A stretch of DNA of 64,000 nt from an uncultured Cohaesibacter sp. Its GTDB lineage: Bacteria; Pseudomonadota; Alphaproteobacteria; Rhizobiales; Cohaesibacteraceae. The notes under the pieces are model-generated. The model was not told the origin of the DNA and searched no databases. It saw only the letters and a program-made list of their open reading frames with translations. Below are positions 9,234-18,459 of this stretch, in pieces. The position numbers and the translations under genes were made by a program. Numbering within the stretch: the stretch's first letter is position 1; each line of letters opens with the position of its first letter. Location: contig NZ_OY761553.1 in the NCBI RefSeq assembly GCF_963664735.1, positions 2,743,303 through 2,807,302 of the forward strand. The letters are read 5' to 3'.

Positions 9234-10301
9234 ATGACCAATTCCAAAACCTCAGCCCTGTCAATTCATTCTGTTTCAATGAGTTATGGCAGCAACAGGG
9301 TGTTGGATGATATCAATGTCAGCCTATCTCAAGGCGAAGTCTTGGGACTTTTGGGGCCTTCGGGCTGTGGCAAGACAACTCTGTTGCGTCTGGTCTCCGG
9401 CTTGCTTCTGCCCGATGAAGGCGAGATTGAAATTGCTGGCCGTCTTGTTGCCGCTCCCACCAAATCGATTGCCTTGCCTCCTGAACAACGGGGGCTGGGC
9501 ATGGTATTTCAGGACTATGCTCTGTGGCCTCATATGTCGGTTGCAAGAAATGTTGCCTTTCCGCTGGAAATGCAGCGCGTATCCGGGGCGGCGTGCAAGG
9601 AGCGCGTCATGAAGGCTCTGGAGAAGGTCGGTTTGTCTGCAATGGCAGATCGTCGCCCATCCGATCTTTCGGGCGGACAGCAACAACGCGTGGCAATCGC
9701 CCGTGCGATTGTTGCCGAACCGCCTTTGGTCCTGTTTGACGAACCACTATCGAACCTTGATCGTGAATTGCGTGAAAGCATGGTCGAGGAGCTGAGCGAT
9801 CTCGTCGCTGAACTCAAGCTAAGCGCGGTTTACGTCACCCATGATCATGCCGAAGCGCTGACCTTGGCCAACCATGTGGCCGTTATGCAGGGTGGCAATA
9901 TCGTGCAACTTTCCGCACCGGACGCTCTTGTTGATCAGCCAGCAAGCCCTGCTGTTGCCGAATTCCTCCGCCTGGGCTGCATACTGCCCGCACAGCGCCG
10001 CGACAATGGCTGGCATATTGAAGGGACGAGCATTGCTCTACCTCAAGGCCCCCAGTCAGCAGACAAAGCCCAACTGCTTTTGCCGGAGCGCGCTGTTCGC
10101 ATCGGCAATCAAGGTCCTGTCATTTTCAGCACCGAGGTTATTCGCGCACAAACGCGCAGTACCGGATTCGCCCTGACCCTACGCATTGCAGGGACTGATC
10201 ACCTCATTCGCCTTGTCGGACCAAGCCCCGTCAAGGCTGGAAGCAATCTTGAAATTTCCTATTCACCCGAAGATCTGCGCTGGTTTCCAGCCAAAGCCTA
10301 A
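9234..10301 (+). CDS. ABC importer ATP-binding protein (FbpC/AfuC family)
   Basis: Cytosolic ATPase that powers the importer formed with the next two genes. Walker A GPSGCGKT is at residues 41-48, the Q-loop is in [12 protein letters not shown], the signature LSGGQ is at 145-149, Walker B LVLFDEP at 165-171 and the switch histidine in [10 protein letters not shown]. The ~120-residue C-terminal tail looks like the TOBE-type regulatory domain of the ferric-iron/polyamine/sulfate group. It is followed after 19 bases by the binding-protein gene. Family members carry Fe(III), hexose phosphates or aminoethylphosphonate, so the substrate has to be read from the binding protein and stays open. Confidence 0.9.
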   Translation: MTNSKTSALSIHSVSMSYGSNRVLDDINVSLSQGEVLGLLGPSGCGKTTLLRLVSGLLLPDEGEIEIAGRLVAAPTKSIALPPEQRGLGMVFQDYALWPHMSVARNVAFPLEMQRVSGAACKERVMKALEKVGLSAMADRRPSDLSGGQQQRVAIARAIVAEPPLVLFDEPLSNLDRELRESMVEELSDLVAELKLSAVYVTHDHAEALTLANHVAVMQGGNIVQLSAPDALVDQPASPAVAEFLRLGCILPAQRRDNGWHIEGTSIALPQGPQSADKAQLLLPERAVRIGNQGPVIFSTEVIRAQTRSTGFALTLRIAGTDHLIRLVGPSPVKAGSNLEISYSPEDLRWFPAKA

Positions 10302-10320
10302 ACCTTTAGGGAGCATATTC

Positions 10321-11253
10321 ATGCGTCGTATTTCTCTTGCACTTGTTCTTGGCCTTTTGGCCTCAACCGCCGCCCATGCAGACATCACGGTCTATTCTGC
10401 TGGCCCCGGTGCCCTTATCAAAAATCTTGCTAAAGGCTTCACCGCCAAAACCGGCATCAAGGCAAACATCTTTCAGGCAACCACCGGCAAGGTAATGGCT
10501 CGCCTTGAAGCCGAAAGCTCCAACCCGGTTGCCGACGTTGTCGTTTCCGCCTCTTGGGGCACGGCAACCGATTTCGCAGCAAAGGGTCTGCTTTTGCCTT
10601 ATGAGAGCCCGAACGCGAAGACTGTTCCAGACTTCCTGAAAATGGAAGGCGCAGTTGCTCAGGGTGTAGCGGGCATCTGTATTGCCTACAACACCAAGTC
10701 CGGTCTACCTGTGCCTAAAGACTGGTCCGACCTGACCAAGCCTGACTATAAAGACATGGTCACCCTGCCGGATCCGGCAGCTTCCGGCGGCACCTATTCA
10801 CTGGTTGCAGCTTTCGCAGCGAACGACATGACCGATGTCCTTCAAGGCCTCAAGAACAATGGCGCCATTGTAGCCGGTGCCAACAAAGCGGCTCTTAACC
10901 CTGTTCTCCAAGGCGCAAAAGCTGACGTTTTCGCCGCTGTTGACTACATCACCATGGGCGCAAAAGCCAAAGGTGAAAGCGTGGATATCGTGTTCCCCGA
11001 AAGCGGCACCGTTGTTGCGCCTCGCCCGATCATGATCCTGAAATCTTCCAAACAGCAGGAAGAAGCCAAGAAATTCATCGATTATGTGCTTTCTCCTGAA
11101 GGTCAGAATGAAGTCGCCAAGGTCTTTTTGATGCCATCTCGCACAGACATCAAGGTTGACCGTCCTCTGATCGGTGATCTGAAGCTTCTGTCGGTTGCAA
11201 AAGCGCCTGCACGTGACGAAGTTCTGGCCGGTTTCAAGAAGATCTTCAACTAA
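10321..11253 (+). CDS. Periplasmic substrate-binding protein of an Fbp/Afu-type ABC importer
   Basis: Periplasmic receptor of the importer. The ATG at 10321 has AGGGAG seven bases upstream and begins a clean signal peptide (MRRISLALVLGLLASTAAHA, cleavage before DITVYS). The mature protein starts as a type II periplasmic-binding fold (ITVYSAGPGALIKNLAKGF) and has the TTGKVMARLEAE motif found in many extracellular solute-binding proteins annotated as ferric-iron carriers. The tyrosine pair that binds iron in classical FbpA is not obvious, so a phosphorylated or phosphonate ligand is a real alternative. The stop codon overlaps the permease start by one base (TAATG), indicating translational coupling. 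Confidence 0.85.
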   Translation: MRRISLALVLGLLASTAAHADITVYSAGPGALIKNLAKGFTAKTGIKANIFQATTGKVMARLEAESSNPVADVVVSASWGTATDFAAKGLLLPYESPNAKTVPDFLKMEGAVAQGVAGICIAYNTKSGLPVPKDWSDLTKPDYKDMVTLPDPAASGGTYSLVAAFAANDMTDVLQGLKNNGAIVAGANKAALNPVLQGAKADVFAAVDYITMGAKAKGESVDIVFPESGTVVAPRPIMILKSSKQQEEAKKFIDYVLSPEGQNEVAKVFLMPSRTDIKVDRPLIGDLKLLSVAKAPARDEVLAGFKKIFN

Positions 11254-12953
11254 TGGCACAAGCAACGGCGACAGGCGCACAAGGCAGCGCTTTACTCAAG
11301 TGGATCGCCACCTTCGGGTTGCTGCTCGTCGTTGCGATTCCCTGCCTGTTCATCATCATTCAGGCAATCTTCCCCGAATTCGGGAGCGGCTCATTTGCCG
11401 CCCCCTTTTCTTCCTTTTTCAAAACCCTTGATGATCCGGCTCTGTTGAGTTTGGCCCGCAACACTTTATTGATGGGGGTCGGCACCGTTTTTTGCGCCGC
11501 TATTCTGGCTGTTCCAATTGCCGCTTTACGGGCACTGTTCAGAGTTCCCGGAGCTCTTGTCTGGGACACGCTGCTGCTCGTCCCCTTCATGATCCCGCCC
11601 TATATCGCGGCGTTGGGATGGATCATGACCTTGCAGCCTCGCGGCTATATGGAGCAATTGACGGGTCTTAATCTGTCAGGCCTCTTGTTTTCCATACCCG
11701 GTATCATGATCATCATGGGGCTCAACACTTTTTCGGTGGTCTATTTTGTGCTTTCACGCACCTTCGAGACCATTGGCGCCCGCTACAGCGATGTCGGCCG
11801 CGTTTTCGGTGCCGGACAATGGCGCTCCTTCTGGCGCATCACCTTTCCGCTGGCCATGCCCGGCCTTGCCGCGAGCCTGTTGCTTGTGTTCGCGATGGCA
11901 ATTGAGGAATATGGCACCCCGGCAGCTCTTGGCCGCAGGATCGGCTTTGAAGTGCTGGTGACCGGTATTGAAAATCGCATTTCCGAATGGCCGATTGATC
12001 TGCCCGGTTCGGCAACACTCTCATTGGTGCTGGTCTGCATGGCGCTGATGGCTTTCATGATCCAGCGCTGGCTCTTGACCCGCCGCGACTATCGCATTGT
12101 TGGCGGCAAACCACAGGCCAGCGACAAGAGGCCGCTTGGAATCTGGGCTGTGCCGGTCGCGCTCTGGTTTGGCCTTATTTCATTTCTGGCCACAGGATTG
12201 CCGATCTTGGCCATTCTGGCGACAGCCCTTTCTCGCACCATTTCCGGTGGTCTTACTCCCGGAAATATGGGGCTGGATAATTTCAGGGAAATGCTGGAAG
12301 CTGGCGGCGACGGGCTCATTGCCCTTGGCAACTCGCTAACGCTGGGCGTGACAACGGCGCTTCTTGCCGGGCTTTTGGGAGCCATTACCGCTTACGCCGT
12401 GGTCAAAGGCCGAGGCCGCTTTCGCATTGTGCTTGATGCCCTTTCCATCACGCCCAACTCCCTGCCCGGAGTCGTTGTCGCTGTGGGGATCATTCTGGCC
12501 TGGAACCAGCCATGGCTGCCGATCACGCCTTACAACACGCCTTTCATCCTGCTGCTCGCCTATGTTTGCATCCTGCTACCGCAACCGGTTCGCTATGCCA
12601 CCGCGTCTCTGCACCAGCTGGGCGACAGCCTTGAATCGGCGGCTCGGGTTTGTGGGTCCGGGCCCTTGCGTGCTTTCATCCGGATCGTCTTTCCGCTAAT
12701 CCTTCCGAGCATGATCACCGCCATGATCCTCGTTTTTGCGGTGGCTTCACGCGAATTGGTGGCTTCGTTGCTTGTAGCGCCGGTCGGGTTTCAAACCATC
12801 GCGGTTTATATCTGGACACAGTTTGATCAGGGGTCTGCGGGTCTTGGCATGGCAATGGCCTTTTGCGCCATCATGATTACCACCTTGATCCCGCTTGGGC
12901 TCATCACCCTGCTGCGGTGGATTTCCAAAGGTCAGGTGGCCGGGCTCAACTAA
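11253..12953 (+). CDS. ABC importer permease with two fused membrane domains (FbpB/AfuB type)
   Basis: Inner-membrane permease of 566 residues, the length of FbpB-type proteins in which two BPD_transp_1 domains are fused. Each half has its own coupling (EAA) loop: one in the region GARYSDVGRVFGAGQWRSFWRITFPLAMPG and one in QLGDSLESAARVCGSGPLRAFIRIVFPLILPS. These contact the ATPase encoded upstream. The gene starts inside the stop codon of the binding-protein gene. It ends the operon; no clear terminator was seen in the 147 bases before the convergent TRAP genes. Confidence 0.92.
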   Translation: MAQATATGAQGSALLKWIATFGLLLVVAIPCLFIIIQAIFPEFGSGSFAAPFSSFFKTLDDPALLSLARNTLLMGVGTVFCAAILAVPIAALRALFRVPGALVWDTLLLVPFMIPPYIAALGWIMTLQPRGYMEQLTGLNLSGLLFSIPGIMIIMGLNTFSVVYFVLSRTFETIGARYSDVGRVFGAGQWRSFWRITFPLAMPGLAASLLLVFAMAIEEYGTPAALGRRIGFEVLVTGIENRISEWPIDLPGSATLSLVLVCMALMAFMIQRWLLTRRDYRIVGGKPQASDKRPLGIWAVPVALWFGLISFLATGLPILAILATALSRTISGGLTPGNMGLDNFREMLEAGGDGLIALGNSLTLGVTTALLAGLLGAITAYAVVKGRGRFRIVLDALSITPNSLPGVVVAVGIILAWNQPWLPITPYNTPFILLLAYVCILLPQPVRYATASLHQLGDSLESAARVCGSGPLRAFIRIVFPLILPSMITAMILVFAVASRELVASLLVAPVGFQTIAVYIWTQFDQGSAGLGMAMAFCAIMITTLIPLGLITLLRWISKGQVAGLN

Positions 12954-13100
12954 TGCCCTAAGGAACGCCATTTACTTTGGCCTTGGCTTCCTTTTGAGCA
13001 AGCGGCAACCACAAAAAGCCCCGGGAGCTTTCGCCCTCGAGGCCACTCTTTCAGTCAAGTGAAATGGCAATGCCTGCTATTCCCTCTTTGCCTTTATGAT

Positions 13101-14378
13101 CTACCCCATCAGGAGAGCGGGTAGCCATGTGCTCAGAACCGGGAAGAGGCAGAGCAGCAGAACGACAAGGAAGTTCGCCAGCAAGAATGGCAAAGCCCCG
13201 CGGAACACGGACAAAATGCTCTCGCCAGAAACACTGGCACAGACATTAAGACACATGCCAACTGGTGGCGTAACCAACCCTACGGCAAGACCGGAAATCA
13301 GCACCGCACCAAACTGGATGGGCGAAACCCCGAGCATTTTCAGGGCAGGCAGGAAGACCGGGGTCAGCAGCAGAATCGCCGGGCTGACATCAACAAAGAA
13401 GCCGATCAGCAGAATGACCACAGCAACAGCAAGCATCGCGGTTGTCGGGCCGAGCTGCAGCTGGACGAACAACATGCCGATCATCTGCGTGACATGCTCA
13501 AGCGCCAAAATCCAGGTAAAGACGCCGGAGAAGGCAATGATAATCATGACATTGGCCGAACTGAGAATGGCTTCGCCAAACAGCTTTGGCAGATCCCTGA
13601 AGGTCAGCCCGCGATAAACGAACAGCCCCACAAGCAACGCATAGAGCGCGCCAACCGCTGCGGATTCCGTTGCCGTGGCGATCCCTGTTACCACAGAGCC
13701 AACCACAATAAGCGGCATCAGCAAAGCTGGCAGGCCTTCCATGGTGCTGCGCAGCACCTTGACAGGGGCCAGATCCACCTCTTCACGCGGGAACTTGTTT
13801 TTATGGGCAATCACCAGAACGATGCCGAGCATCAGCACGCCAACCATGACGCCTGCGATAAGACTGCCAAGGAACAGACGCCCCACCGACTCGGACGCAG
13901 CGAAGGCATAAATGACCATAGGGATGGACGGCGGAATGATCATGCCCATCGTTGAGGAAGCCGCGATCAGGCCCGTTGCCGTGCGCACCGGATAGCCCTT
14001 GTTCTTCATGGCCGGGATCATCACCTGGCCGATGGACGCAGCATCGGAAACTGAAGAGCCGGAGATGCCGCCAAAGACCATCGCCGTTAAAACAGAGACC
14101 AGACCAAGCCCGCCTCTGAGCCGCCCAACGAACAGCATGCAGAAATCGATCAGGCGACCGGTCAGCCCACCATGGTTCATCAGATGGCCCATGACAATGA
14201 AAAGGGGAAGCGAGAGCATGACCGAGCTGTTCATGCCCGCATAGACACGAGCAGGCAGAACGGCGATCAGATCCGGTTGATAAACGAGAAAATAGAGAAG
14301 CCCTGACAATCCCATCGAATAAGCGATGGGAACACCGATGAGCATAAACAGAACGAGGCTGCCAATAAGCAAGAGCAT
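13101..14378 (-). CDS. dctM: TRAP transporter large permease (DctM)
   Basis: Large inner-membrane subunit of a tripartite ATP-independent periplasmic transporter, which uses the sodium gradient to import organic anions. At 425 residues with about twelve hydrophobic segments it has the standard length. Family blocks are clear: SLPLFIVMGHLMNHGG, MVFGGISGSSVSDAASIGQVMIPAMKNKGYP and the PPVGMCLNV segment near the C-terminus. It lies 14 bases after dctQ in a dctP-dctQ-dctM operon read leftward. The substrate is set by the binding protein. Confidence 0.95.
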   Translation of the reverse strand: MLLLIGSLVLFMLIGVPIAYSMGLSGLLYFLVYQPDLIAVLPARVYAGMNSSVMLSLPLFIVMGHLMNHGGLTGRLIDFCMLFVGRLRGGLGLVSVLTAMVFGGISGSSVSDAASIGQVMIPAMKNKGYPVRTATGLIAASSTMGMIIPPSIPMVIYAFAASESVGRLFLGSLIAGVMVGVLMLGIVLVIAHKNKFPREEVDLAPVKVLRSTMEGLPALLMPLIVVGSVVTGIATATESAAVGALYALLVGLFVYRGLTFRDLPKLFGEAILSSANVMIIIAFSGVFTWILALEHVTQMIGMLFVQLQLGPTTAMLAVAVVILLIGFFVDVSPAILLLTPVFLPALKMLGVSPIQFGAVLISGLAVGLVTPPVGMCLNVCASVSGESILSVFRGALPFLLANFLVVLLLCLFPVLSTWLPALLMG

Positions 14379-14392
14379 GGCGTGTTACACCG

Positions 14393-14911
14393 CTAGTTAG
14401 AGGTTTCAGGAGTTGGCGTCATGACAAGCGAGATCAGACGCGTGATACAAAACAGAATGGCAAAGGCGCAGCCGATAGGAATGGCCACTTCGATCAACCC
14501 TTCCGCAATATGCAGAACAGGGTCTTCGCTGTTTCCAACCACCGCGATCCATTGGGTGCTGAAATAGAGCAGCATCGCATTCAGTATTCCGATGAGAATA
14601 AGATTGATGCCTTCAAGCCAGATTTTTACGCCGGCAGGCAAACTGTCGATCAAGGCGTCGATGCGGATATGCTTGCCCCGAGCGATGTCCACTGCGGCTC
14701 CGAGCGCGGTGGTATAAATGAACATCATCACCGTTGCTTCGCTGCCGCCCACAATCGTTGTGTTGAAGCCATAGCGCATGATCACCAAAATGACGATGAG
14801 GACAAAAATCAGGCCAAAGAGAGCCGTCAATAGCCATGTCAATAATTGCATCAGCAGTTTTTCAATAAAAACAACAGGATGCACCTGATAGGCAGGAGCA
14901 GGACCGGACAT
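14393..14911 (-). CDS. dctQ: TRAP transporter small permease (DctQ)
   Basis: Small membrane subunit with four hydrophobic segments that joins DctM in the TRAP complex. The ATG at 14911 (MSGPAPAYQ) is the best start; an in-frame TTG/ATG further upstream would run through the hairpin at 14948-14980. The typical DctQ stretch ARGKHIRIDALIDSLPAG between TM2 and TM3 is present. It sits between dctP and dctM in the same orientation. Confidence 0.9.
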   Translation of the reverse strand: MSGPAPAYQVHPVVFIEKLLMQLLTWLLTALFGLIFVLIVILVIMRYGFNTTIVGGSEATVMMFIYTTALGAAVDIARGKHIRIDALIDSLPAGVKIWLEGINLILIGILNAMLLYFSTQWIAVVGNSEDPVLHIAEGLIEVAIPIGCAFAILFCITRLISLVMTPTPETSN

Positions 14912-14947
14912 ATCAATGCTTTCAGATGGTTTGAGTGGTCTCTGGCA

Positions 14948-14980
14948 GCTTCCGGAATGAACCAATGTCATTCCGGAAGC
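14948..14980. promoter_or_regulatory. Intercistronic hairpin between dctP and dctQ
   Basis: A perfect 11-base inverted repeat (gcttccggaat / attccggaagc) with an 11-base loop, starting 20 bases after the dctP stop codon and ending 37 bases before the dctQ start. There is no T tract, so it is not a simple terminator. In binding-protein operons such a stem often protects the upstream message and raises binding-protein levels; that role is inferred here. Confidence 0.6.
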
Positions 14981-14999
14981 CAAATCTTGGGACGGTCAG

Positions 15000-15986
15000 T
15001 TATTTACCGGCTTCGATAGCCTGGTTGACCTCTTCTTCAGAGAATGTGCCGTTCTGGATGTAGAAGTCCCAGACTGGGCGTACTTTTTCAACGAATTTGG
15101 CGCGGTTTTCTGCCGAAATCTCATTCACTTCCAGCTTGTCGCTGAGGAATTTGAGATAGTCTGCTTCAGATGCCAGCCAATGCTCGTCGCTCCATGCCAT
15201 GGCTTCCTTGCTGACCTTGTCGAAAATTGCTTTCAGGTCGTCAGGCAGGTTCTCATACCATTTCAGATTCACGAAAAGGGGATCTGGATGAATCTGGTAG
15301 TTCAGCAGGGAGAGATATTTCTGGGCTTCGTAGAATTTCATCACAGAGATGTTGCTCGGTGGGTTTTCCTGTCCATCAGCAACGCCCATTTTCAAGGCCA
15401 TATAGACTTCGCCATAAGGGATGGAAGTCGGGCTGGCGCCCAATGCTTCAAAGGTCTTGATGATTGTTTCGATGCCCGGCGTGCGGATTTTGAGGCCTTC
15501 AACATCTTCAGGCGCATTGATGGCGTGTTTGTTGTTGGTCACAACGCGGAAACCACCAGCAACGCCGGTTGCCGGAATATAATATCCGTTTGATTTGGCG
15601 GCGTCAGCAATGTGGGTGCCGAAATCACTGCGCATGGCTTTCAGCACAGCGTCGGTGCTGTCATAAAGGAATGGCAGGGTATAGATCAGGAATTTCTTGT
15701 TAGCCTTTGTGAATGCGCCACCACGGGTCCCCTGAACGGTGCCCATCTTGACCATATCCATGACTTCCGGTTCGCTGCCGAGCTGGCTGCCCGAAAAGAT
15801 TTCAACGGAAATACGTCCCTTAGTTTCCTTTTCAAGCTCGTCCTTGAAGAAGAGCATCGATTTGTGACGAACAGAACTGTCCGGCTGAGAATGCGCAAAT
15901 TTGAAATTGAAGTCTGATGCCATGACCGGGAATGCAAGCCCGATCCCGACGGCCATGATTGCAAGTTTTGCAAGTGCCTTTTTCAT
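15000..15986 (-). CDS. dctP: TRAP transporter substrate-binding protein (DctP)
   Basis: Periplasmic solute receptor, first gene of the TRAP operon. The ATG at 15986 has GGGAGG upstream and starts a signal peptide (MKKALAKLAIMAVGIGLAFP, cleavage near VMA-SDF). The mature start FNFKFAHSQPDSSVRHKSMLFFKDELEKET and the ligand-binding block EGLKIRTPGIETIIKTFEALGASPTSIPYGEVYMAL, with the conserved arginine that pairs with a carboxylate, are typical of DctP. The motif GVADGQENPPSNI follows. The ligand is therefore probably a carboxylic acid, not further defined. Confidence 0.93.
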   Translation of the reverse strand: MKKALAKLAIMAVGIGLAFPVMASDFNFKFAHSQPDSSVRHKSMLFFKDELEKETKGRISVEIFSGSQLGSEPEVMDMVKMGTVQGTRGGAFTKANKKFLIYTLPFLYDSTDAVLKAMRSDFGTHIADAAKSNGYYIPATGVAGGFRVVTNNKHAINAPEDVEGLKIRTPGIETIIKTFEALGASPTSIPYGEVYMALKMGVADGQENPPSNISVMKFYEAQKYLSLLNYQIHPDPLFVNLKWYENLPDDLKAIFDKVSKEAMAWSDEHWLASEADYLKFLSDKLEVNEISAENRAKFVEKVRPVWDFYIQNGTFSEEEVNQAIEAGK

Positions 15987-16040
15987 GAATGCCTCCCTAT
16001 TGAAAACCGCTCTTTCCGACAGAACGGCGAAACGGTGCAT

Positions 16041-16556
16041 TCCTCACCGCCTCTTTCTCCTCGCTTGAGCAAACCACTCATTCACATGTTTCGGCCTGCT
16101 CTGTCCTTCGTTCAGGCGAGCGTTCGAGCTTTTCCGTCACCGGAGGAGCCAACAAACGCGCACAAGTTTCTATCAGGATGATCCCCCGATATTTGGCTGG
16201 TGCCTGTTCATTCGCTCCAGAGGGCCAAACGCCCCCCAACAGACGGGCAGGCAATATGCCCGCGAGAACAAGCAAGAAGCATGGATGGTCTCCAGTCATC
16301 CATACCGCGAAACAGCACGTCCCTAGAACACTACTTACCGGTAGTTTTTGTCAATAATCAAGTATTGCATTTACCTCAATTGCGACAACGCGACGCATCA
16401 AGCTGTGAACGAACGGATTGGTGAAGGCATAAGTTTTTCAGAAAAACTCATAATATTAGAAGGTTAACTCGATTTTTGTACAAATAATTCGTACATTTCC
16501 CTTGCACTTTGGATCAAATCTTCGGATATTGACAACTTGAGAGAAGTGCCTATCAT
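16041..16556. promoter_or_regulatory. Intergenic control region between dctP and the integrase-like/TetR gene
   Basis: This noncoding stretch separates the divergent TRAP operon and regulator gene. Two symmetric sequences stand out: a perfect 8-base palindrome TACCGGTA at 16336-16343 and a TGTAC-N9-GTACA inverted repeat at 16477-16495. Both have the size of dimeric repressor sites. No gene of convincing quality lies here. Confidence 0.4.
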
Positions 16557-16604
16557 CCATACTGGCAAATCAAAAAATCCATACTTTGGAAGGAGTTCCA
16601 TACT
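16557..16604 (+). repeat. Three direct TCCATACT repeats just upstream of a regulator gene
   Basis: CCATACT occurs at 16557-16563, 16579-16585 and 16598-16604, each preceded by T, with start-to-start distances of 22 and 19 bases, close to two helical turns. They end 24 bases before the regulator's start codon. Direct rather than inverted arrangement is unlike ordinary TetR operators. They may be sites for the protein's extra N-terminal domain. Confidence 0.5.
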
Positions 16605-16627
16605 TCTTTTAAAGATCTGAGGCAGAA

Positions 16628-17617
16628 ATGGCGAAGCTTCCAAAAAATGTTCGAATTGGGCGGAGTGGCCGGATTGGCATTCTCAAAAAGGTTCCAAGAG
16701 ACCTTTGGGAGCATCCACAATATCGCAATCGCTCGAAGGTGATCGAACGCTCAACCGGAGCTATCAATGTACGGGAAGGCGTCAGAATTGCGCGGGCAAT
16801 GCTGGATGATCTGGAACAGGAGTTCACCTCGGCCCGAACCGAATTGCAAGATATCAGCAATAGCACAAAGGCGTCTCGAGGCGTAGCCACCGAAACACCT
16901 TCTCAGGCTTCACAGCAGGCAGAGGCGGATGGTGCAAGCAAAACCCTGCCGAGCGAGCACTCCATACCACAGAGCCCCTTGATCGAGGAACGCCCCTCTC
17001 CCCGCCGAAGAGAAGCCGAGATTACCCGCCGGGATATTCTGGATGCGGCGATGGAGGAATTTGCCGCGAAAGGACTCAGCGGTGCGCGCGTTGATGCCAT
17101 TGCCGCCAGAACTCGCACCACAAAACCGATGATCTATTACCATTTTGGCAGCAAGGAAAAGCTCTATGCTGCCGTCATGGAAGAAGCTTATGGTGGCGTT
17201 CGTAGCAAGGAGCAGGGTCTTCATCTGGACGAATTACCCACCGAGGAGGCCATGCGGCGCCTCGTTGAAGTCACCTTCGACCACCATGCCGAACATCCAG
17301 AATATGTGCGGCTGGTGACGGTGGAAAATATCGAAATGGGACGGCACATCACCGGCCGGAAGAGCCTTATCGAGCGCAACGCCATCGCCATTGAAACCGT
17401 CAGGGAACTGCTGGAGCGCGGGGCCAAGGAAGGCATTTTCCGCTCAGACATAAACCCTTGGCATTTGCATTTCCTGATTTCGTCCTTCTGTTTCATGCGC
17501 GTTTCCAACCGTTATTCTTGGCGGGCCGTATTTGATATGGACCTATGGGATGAAGAGGACGTGCAGGCACAAAGGGAGATGATCGTCGAAGCGATCCTTC
17601 GTTATGTGAAGCCCTGA
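16628..17617 (+). CDS. TetR family regulator with an integrase-arm-like N-terminal domain
   Basis: A 329-residue two-domain regulator. Residues 1-75 (MAKLPKNVRIGRSGRI..., KKVPRDLWEHPQYRN, then RSTGAINVREGVRIARAMLDDLEQEF) resemble the small N-terminal domain of some tyrosine recombinases, with its 'VPxDL...' and 'T.d..EA...A' pattern. Residues 76-128 are a low-complexity linker. Residues 132-180 form a canonical TetR helix-turn-helix (ITRRDILDAAMEEFAAKG ... TTKPMIYYHFGSKEKLYAAV), followed by a helical ligand domain. ATG 16628 has GAGG five bases upstream. It is divergent from the TRAP operon, which it may control. The integrase resemblance is pattern recognition, not a database hit. Confidence 0.75.
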   Translation: MAKLPKNVRIGRSGRIGILKKVPRDLWEHPQYRNRSKVIERSTGAINVREGVRIARAMLDDLEQEFTSARTELQDISNSTKASRGVATETPSQASQQAEADGASKTLPSEHSIPQSPLIEERPSPRRREAEITRRDILDAAMEEFAAKGLSGARVDAIAARTRTTKPMIYYHFGSKEKLYAAVMEEAYGGVRSKEQGLHLDELPTEEAMRRLVEVTFDHHAEHPEYVRLVTVENIEMGRHITGRKSLIERNAIAIETVRELLERGAKEGIFRSDINPWHLHFLISSFCFMRVSNRYSWRAVFDMDLWDEEDVQAQREMIVEAILRYVKP

Positions 17618-17873
17618 TCCACACGACCGTTATCTTCAACCTTTATCTTCAGTCCTTCGCGCTCAATTTACCGAACATACCGCGTTATTCGCTTTTGTTC
17701 TGCGCTCTGTTGCGAATCTCGCCCCCCCCAGAGCGACAGCCCAAGCAATAATCCATTTTATTTAGAACATTTCATTGATAGTTATTCTATACAATCTCCA
17801 TTTTATTGAATAAAAAAATCCGCCATATTGGTCTCAACACAAACCGGCAACAACAAAAAGACGGAACGAGACC

Positions 17874-18440
17874 ATGAAAAACATTTTGACCCTTTCAACA
17901 GCGGCACTGGCCCTGATCGGTACTTTTGCATCTTCAGCTCTGGCTGCAGACAACGCCAAGCCAGTAACCGAGGCCCTTAAAGAGCTTTCCCACTATCAGG
18001 GTGAAGAAGCACGCATTGCAAAAAATCTGAACACCTTTGATACGCTCGACTTTGAAGTTTTCTCAGGCCAGAAATGGGATCGCCTTCATGAAAGCCACGC
18101 CAAAGACATTGTCGTTCATTGGCCAGACGGCCATACCGCAACAGGTATCGACCAACATATCGAAGACCTGAAAGCCTTCTTCATTTTCGCACCAGACACC
18201 AAGATCGACAAGCATCCGGTCCGTATCGGTCAAGGCGAATGGACCGGCGTCGTTGGCGAAATCGCAGGCACCTTTACTGAGCCCATGCCGATCGGCGGAG
18301 GCAAATTCATCGAGCCAACAGGCAAAGCCTACAAGCTGACCATGGCAACCATTGGCCATTGGACCAAAGATGGCGTCATGGATGAAGAATATCTCTTCTG
18401 GGACAACGACGCCTTCTACAAGCAAATCGGCCTGCGCTAA
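17874..18440 (+). CDS. Secreted SnoaL/ester-cyclase-like protein
   Basis: A 188-residue protein with a signal peptide (MKNILTLSTAALALIGTFASSALA, cleavage before ADN). The mature part looks like the NTF2-like SnoaL fold: helix around FDTLDFEVFSGQKWDRLHESHAKDIVVHWPDG, then ATGIDQHIEDLKAFFIFAPDTKID and a C-terminal sheet with GHWTKDGVMDEEYLFWDNDAFYKQIGL. Proteins of this type bind small hydrophobic molecules or act as cyclases, but many have no known reaction. It is followed by a DoxX gene 119 bases downstream, with a hairpin between, so the two are probably co-transcribed. Periplasmic location is inferred from the signal peptide. Confidence 0.75.
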   Translation: MKNILTLSTAALALIGTFASSALAADNAKPVTEALKELSHYQGEEARIAKNLNTFDTLDFEVFSGQKWDRLHESHAKDIVVHWPDGHTATGIDQHIEDLKAFFIFAPDTKIDKHPVRIGQGEWTGVVGEIAGTFTEPMPIGGGKFIEPTGKAYKLTMATIGHWTKDGVMDEEYLFWDNDAFYKQIGLR

Positions 18441-18459
18441 GCGGCCACGGCGATCCAAA

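Noticed and set aside
16557-16604. CRISPR-like array made of TCCATACT repeats
   Set aside because: Repeats are only eight bases with 11-14 base gaps, three copies and no cas genes; an operator is more likely.
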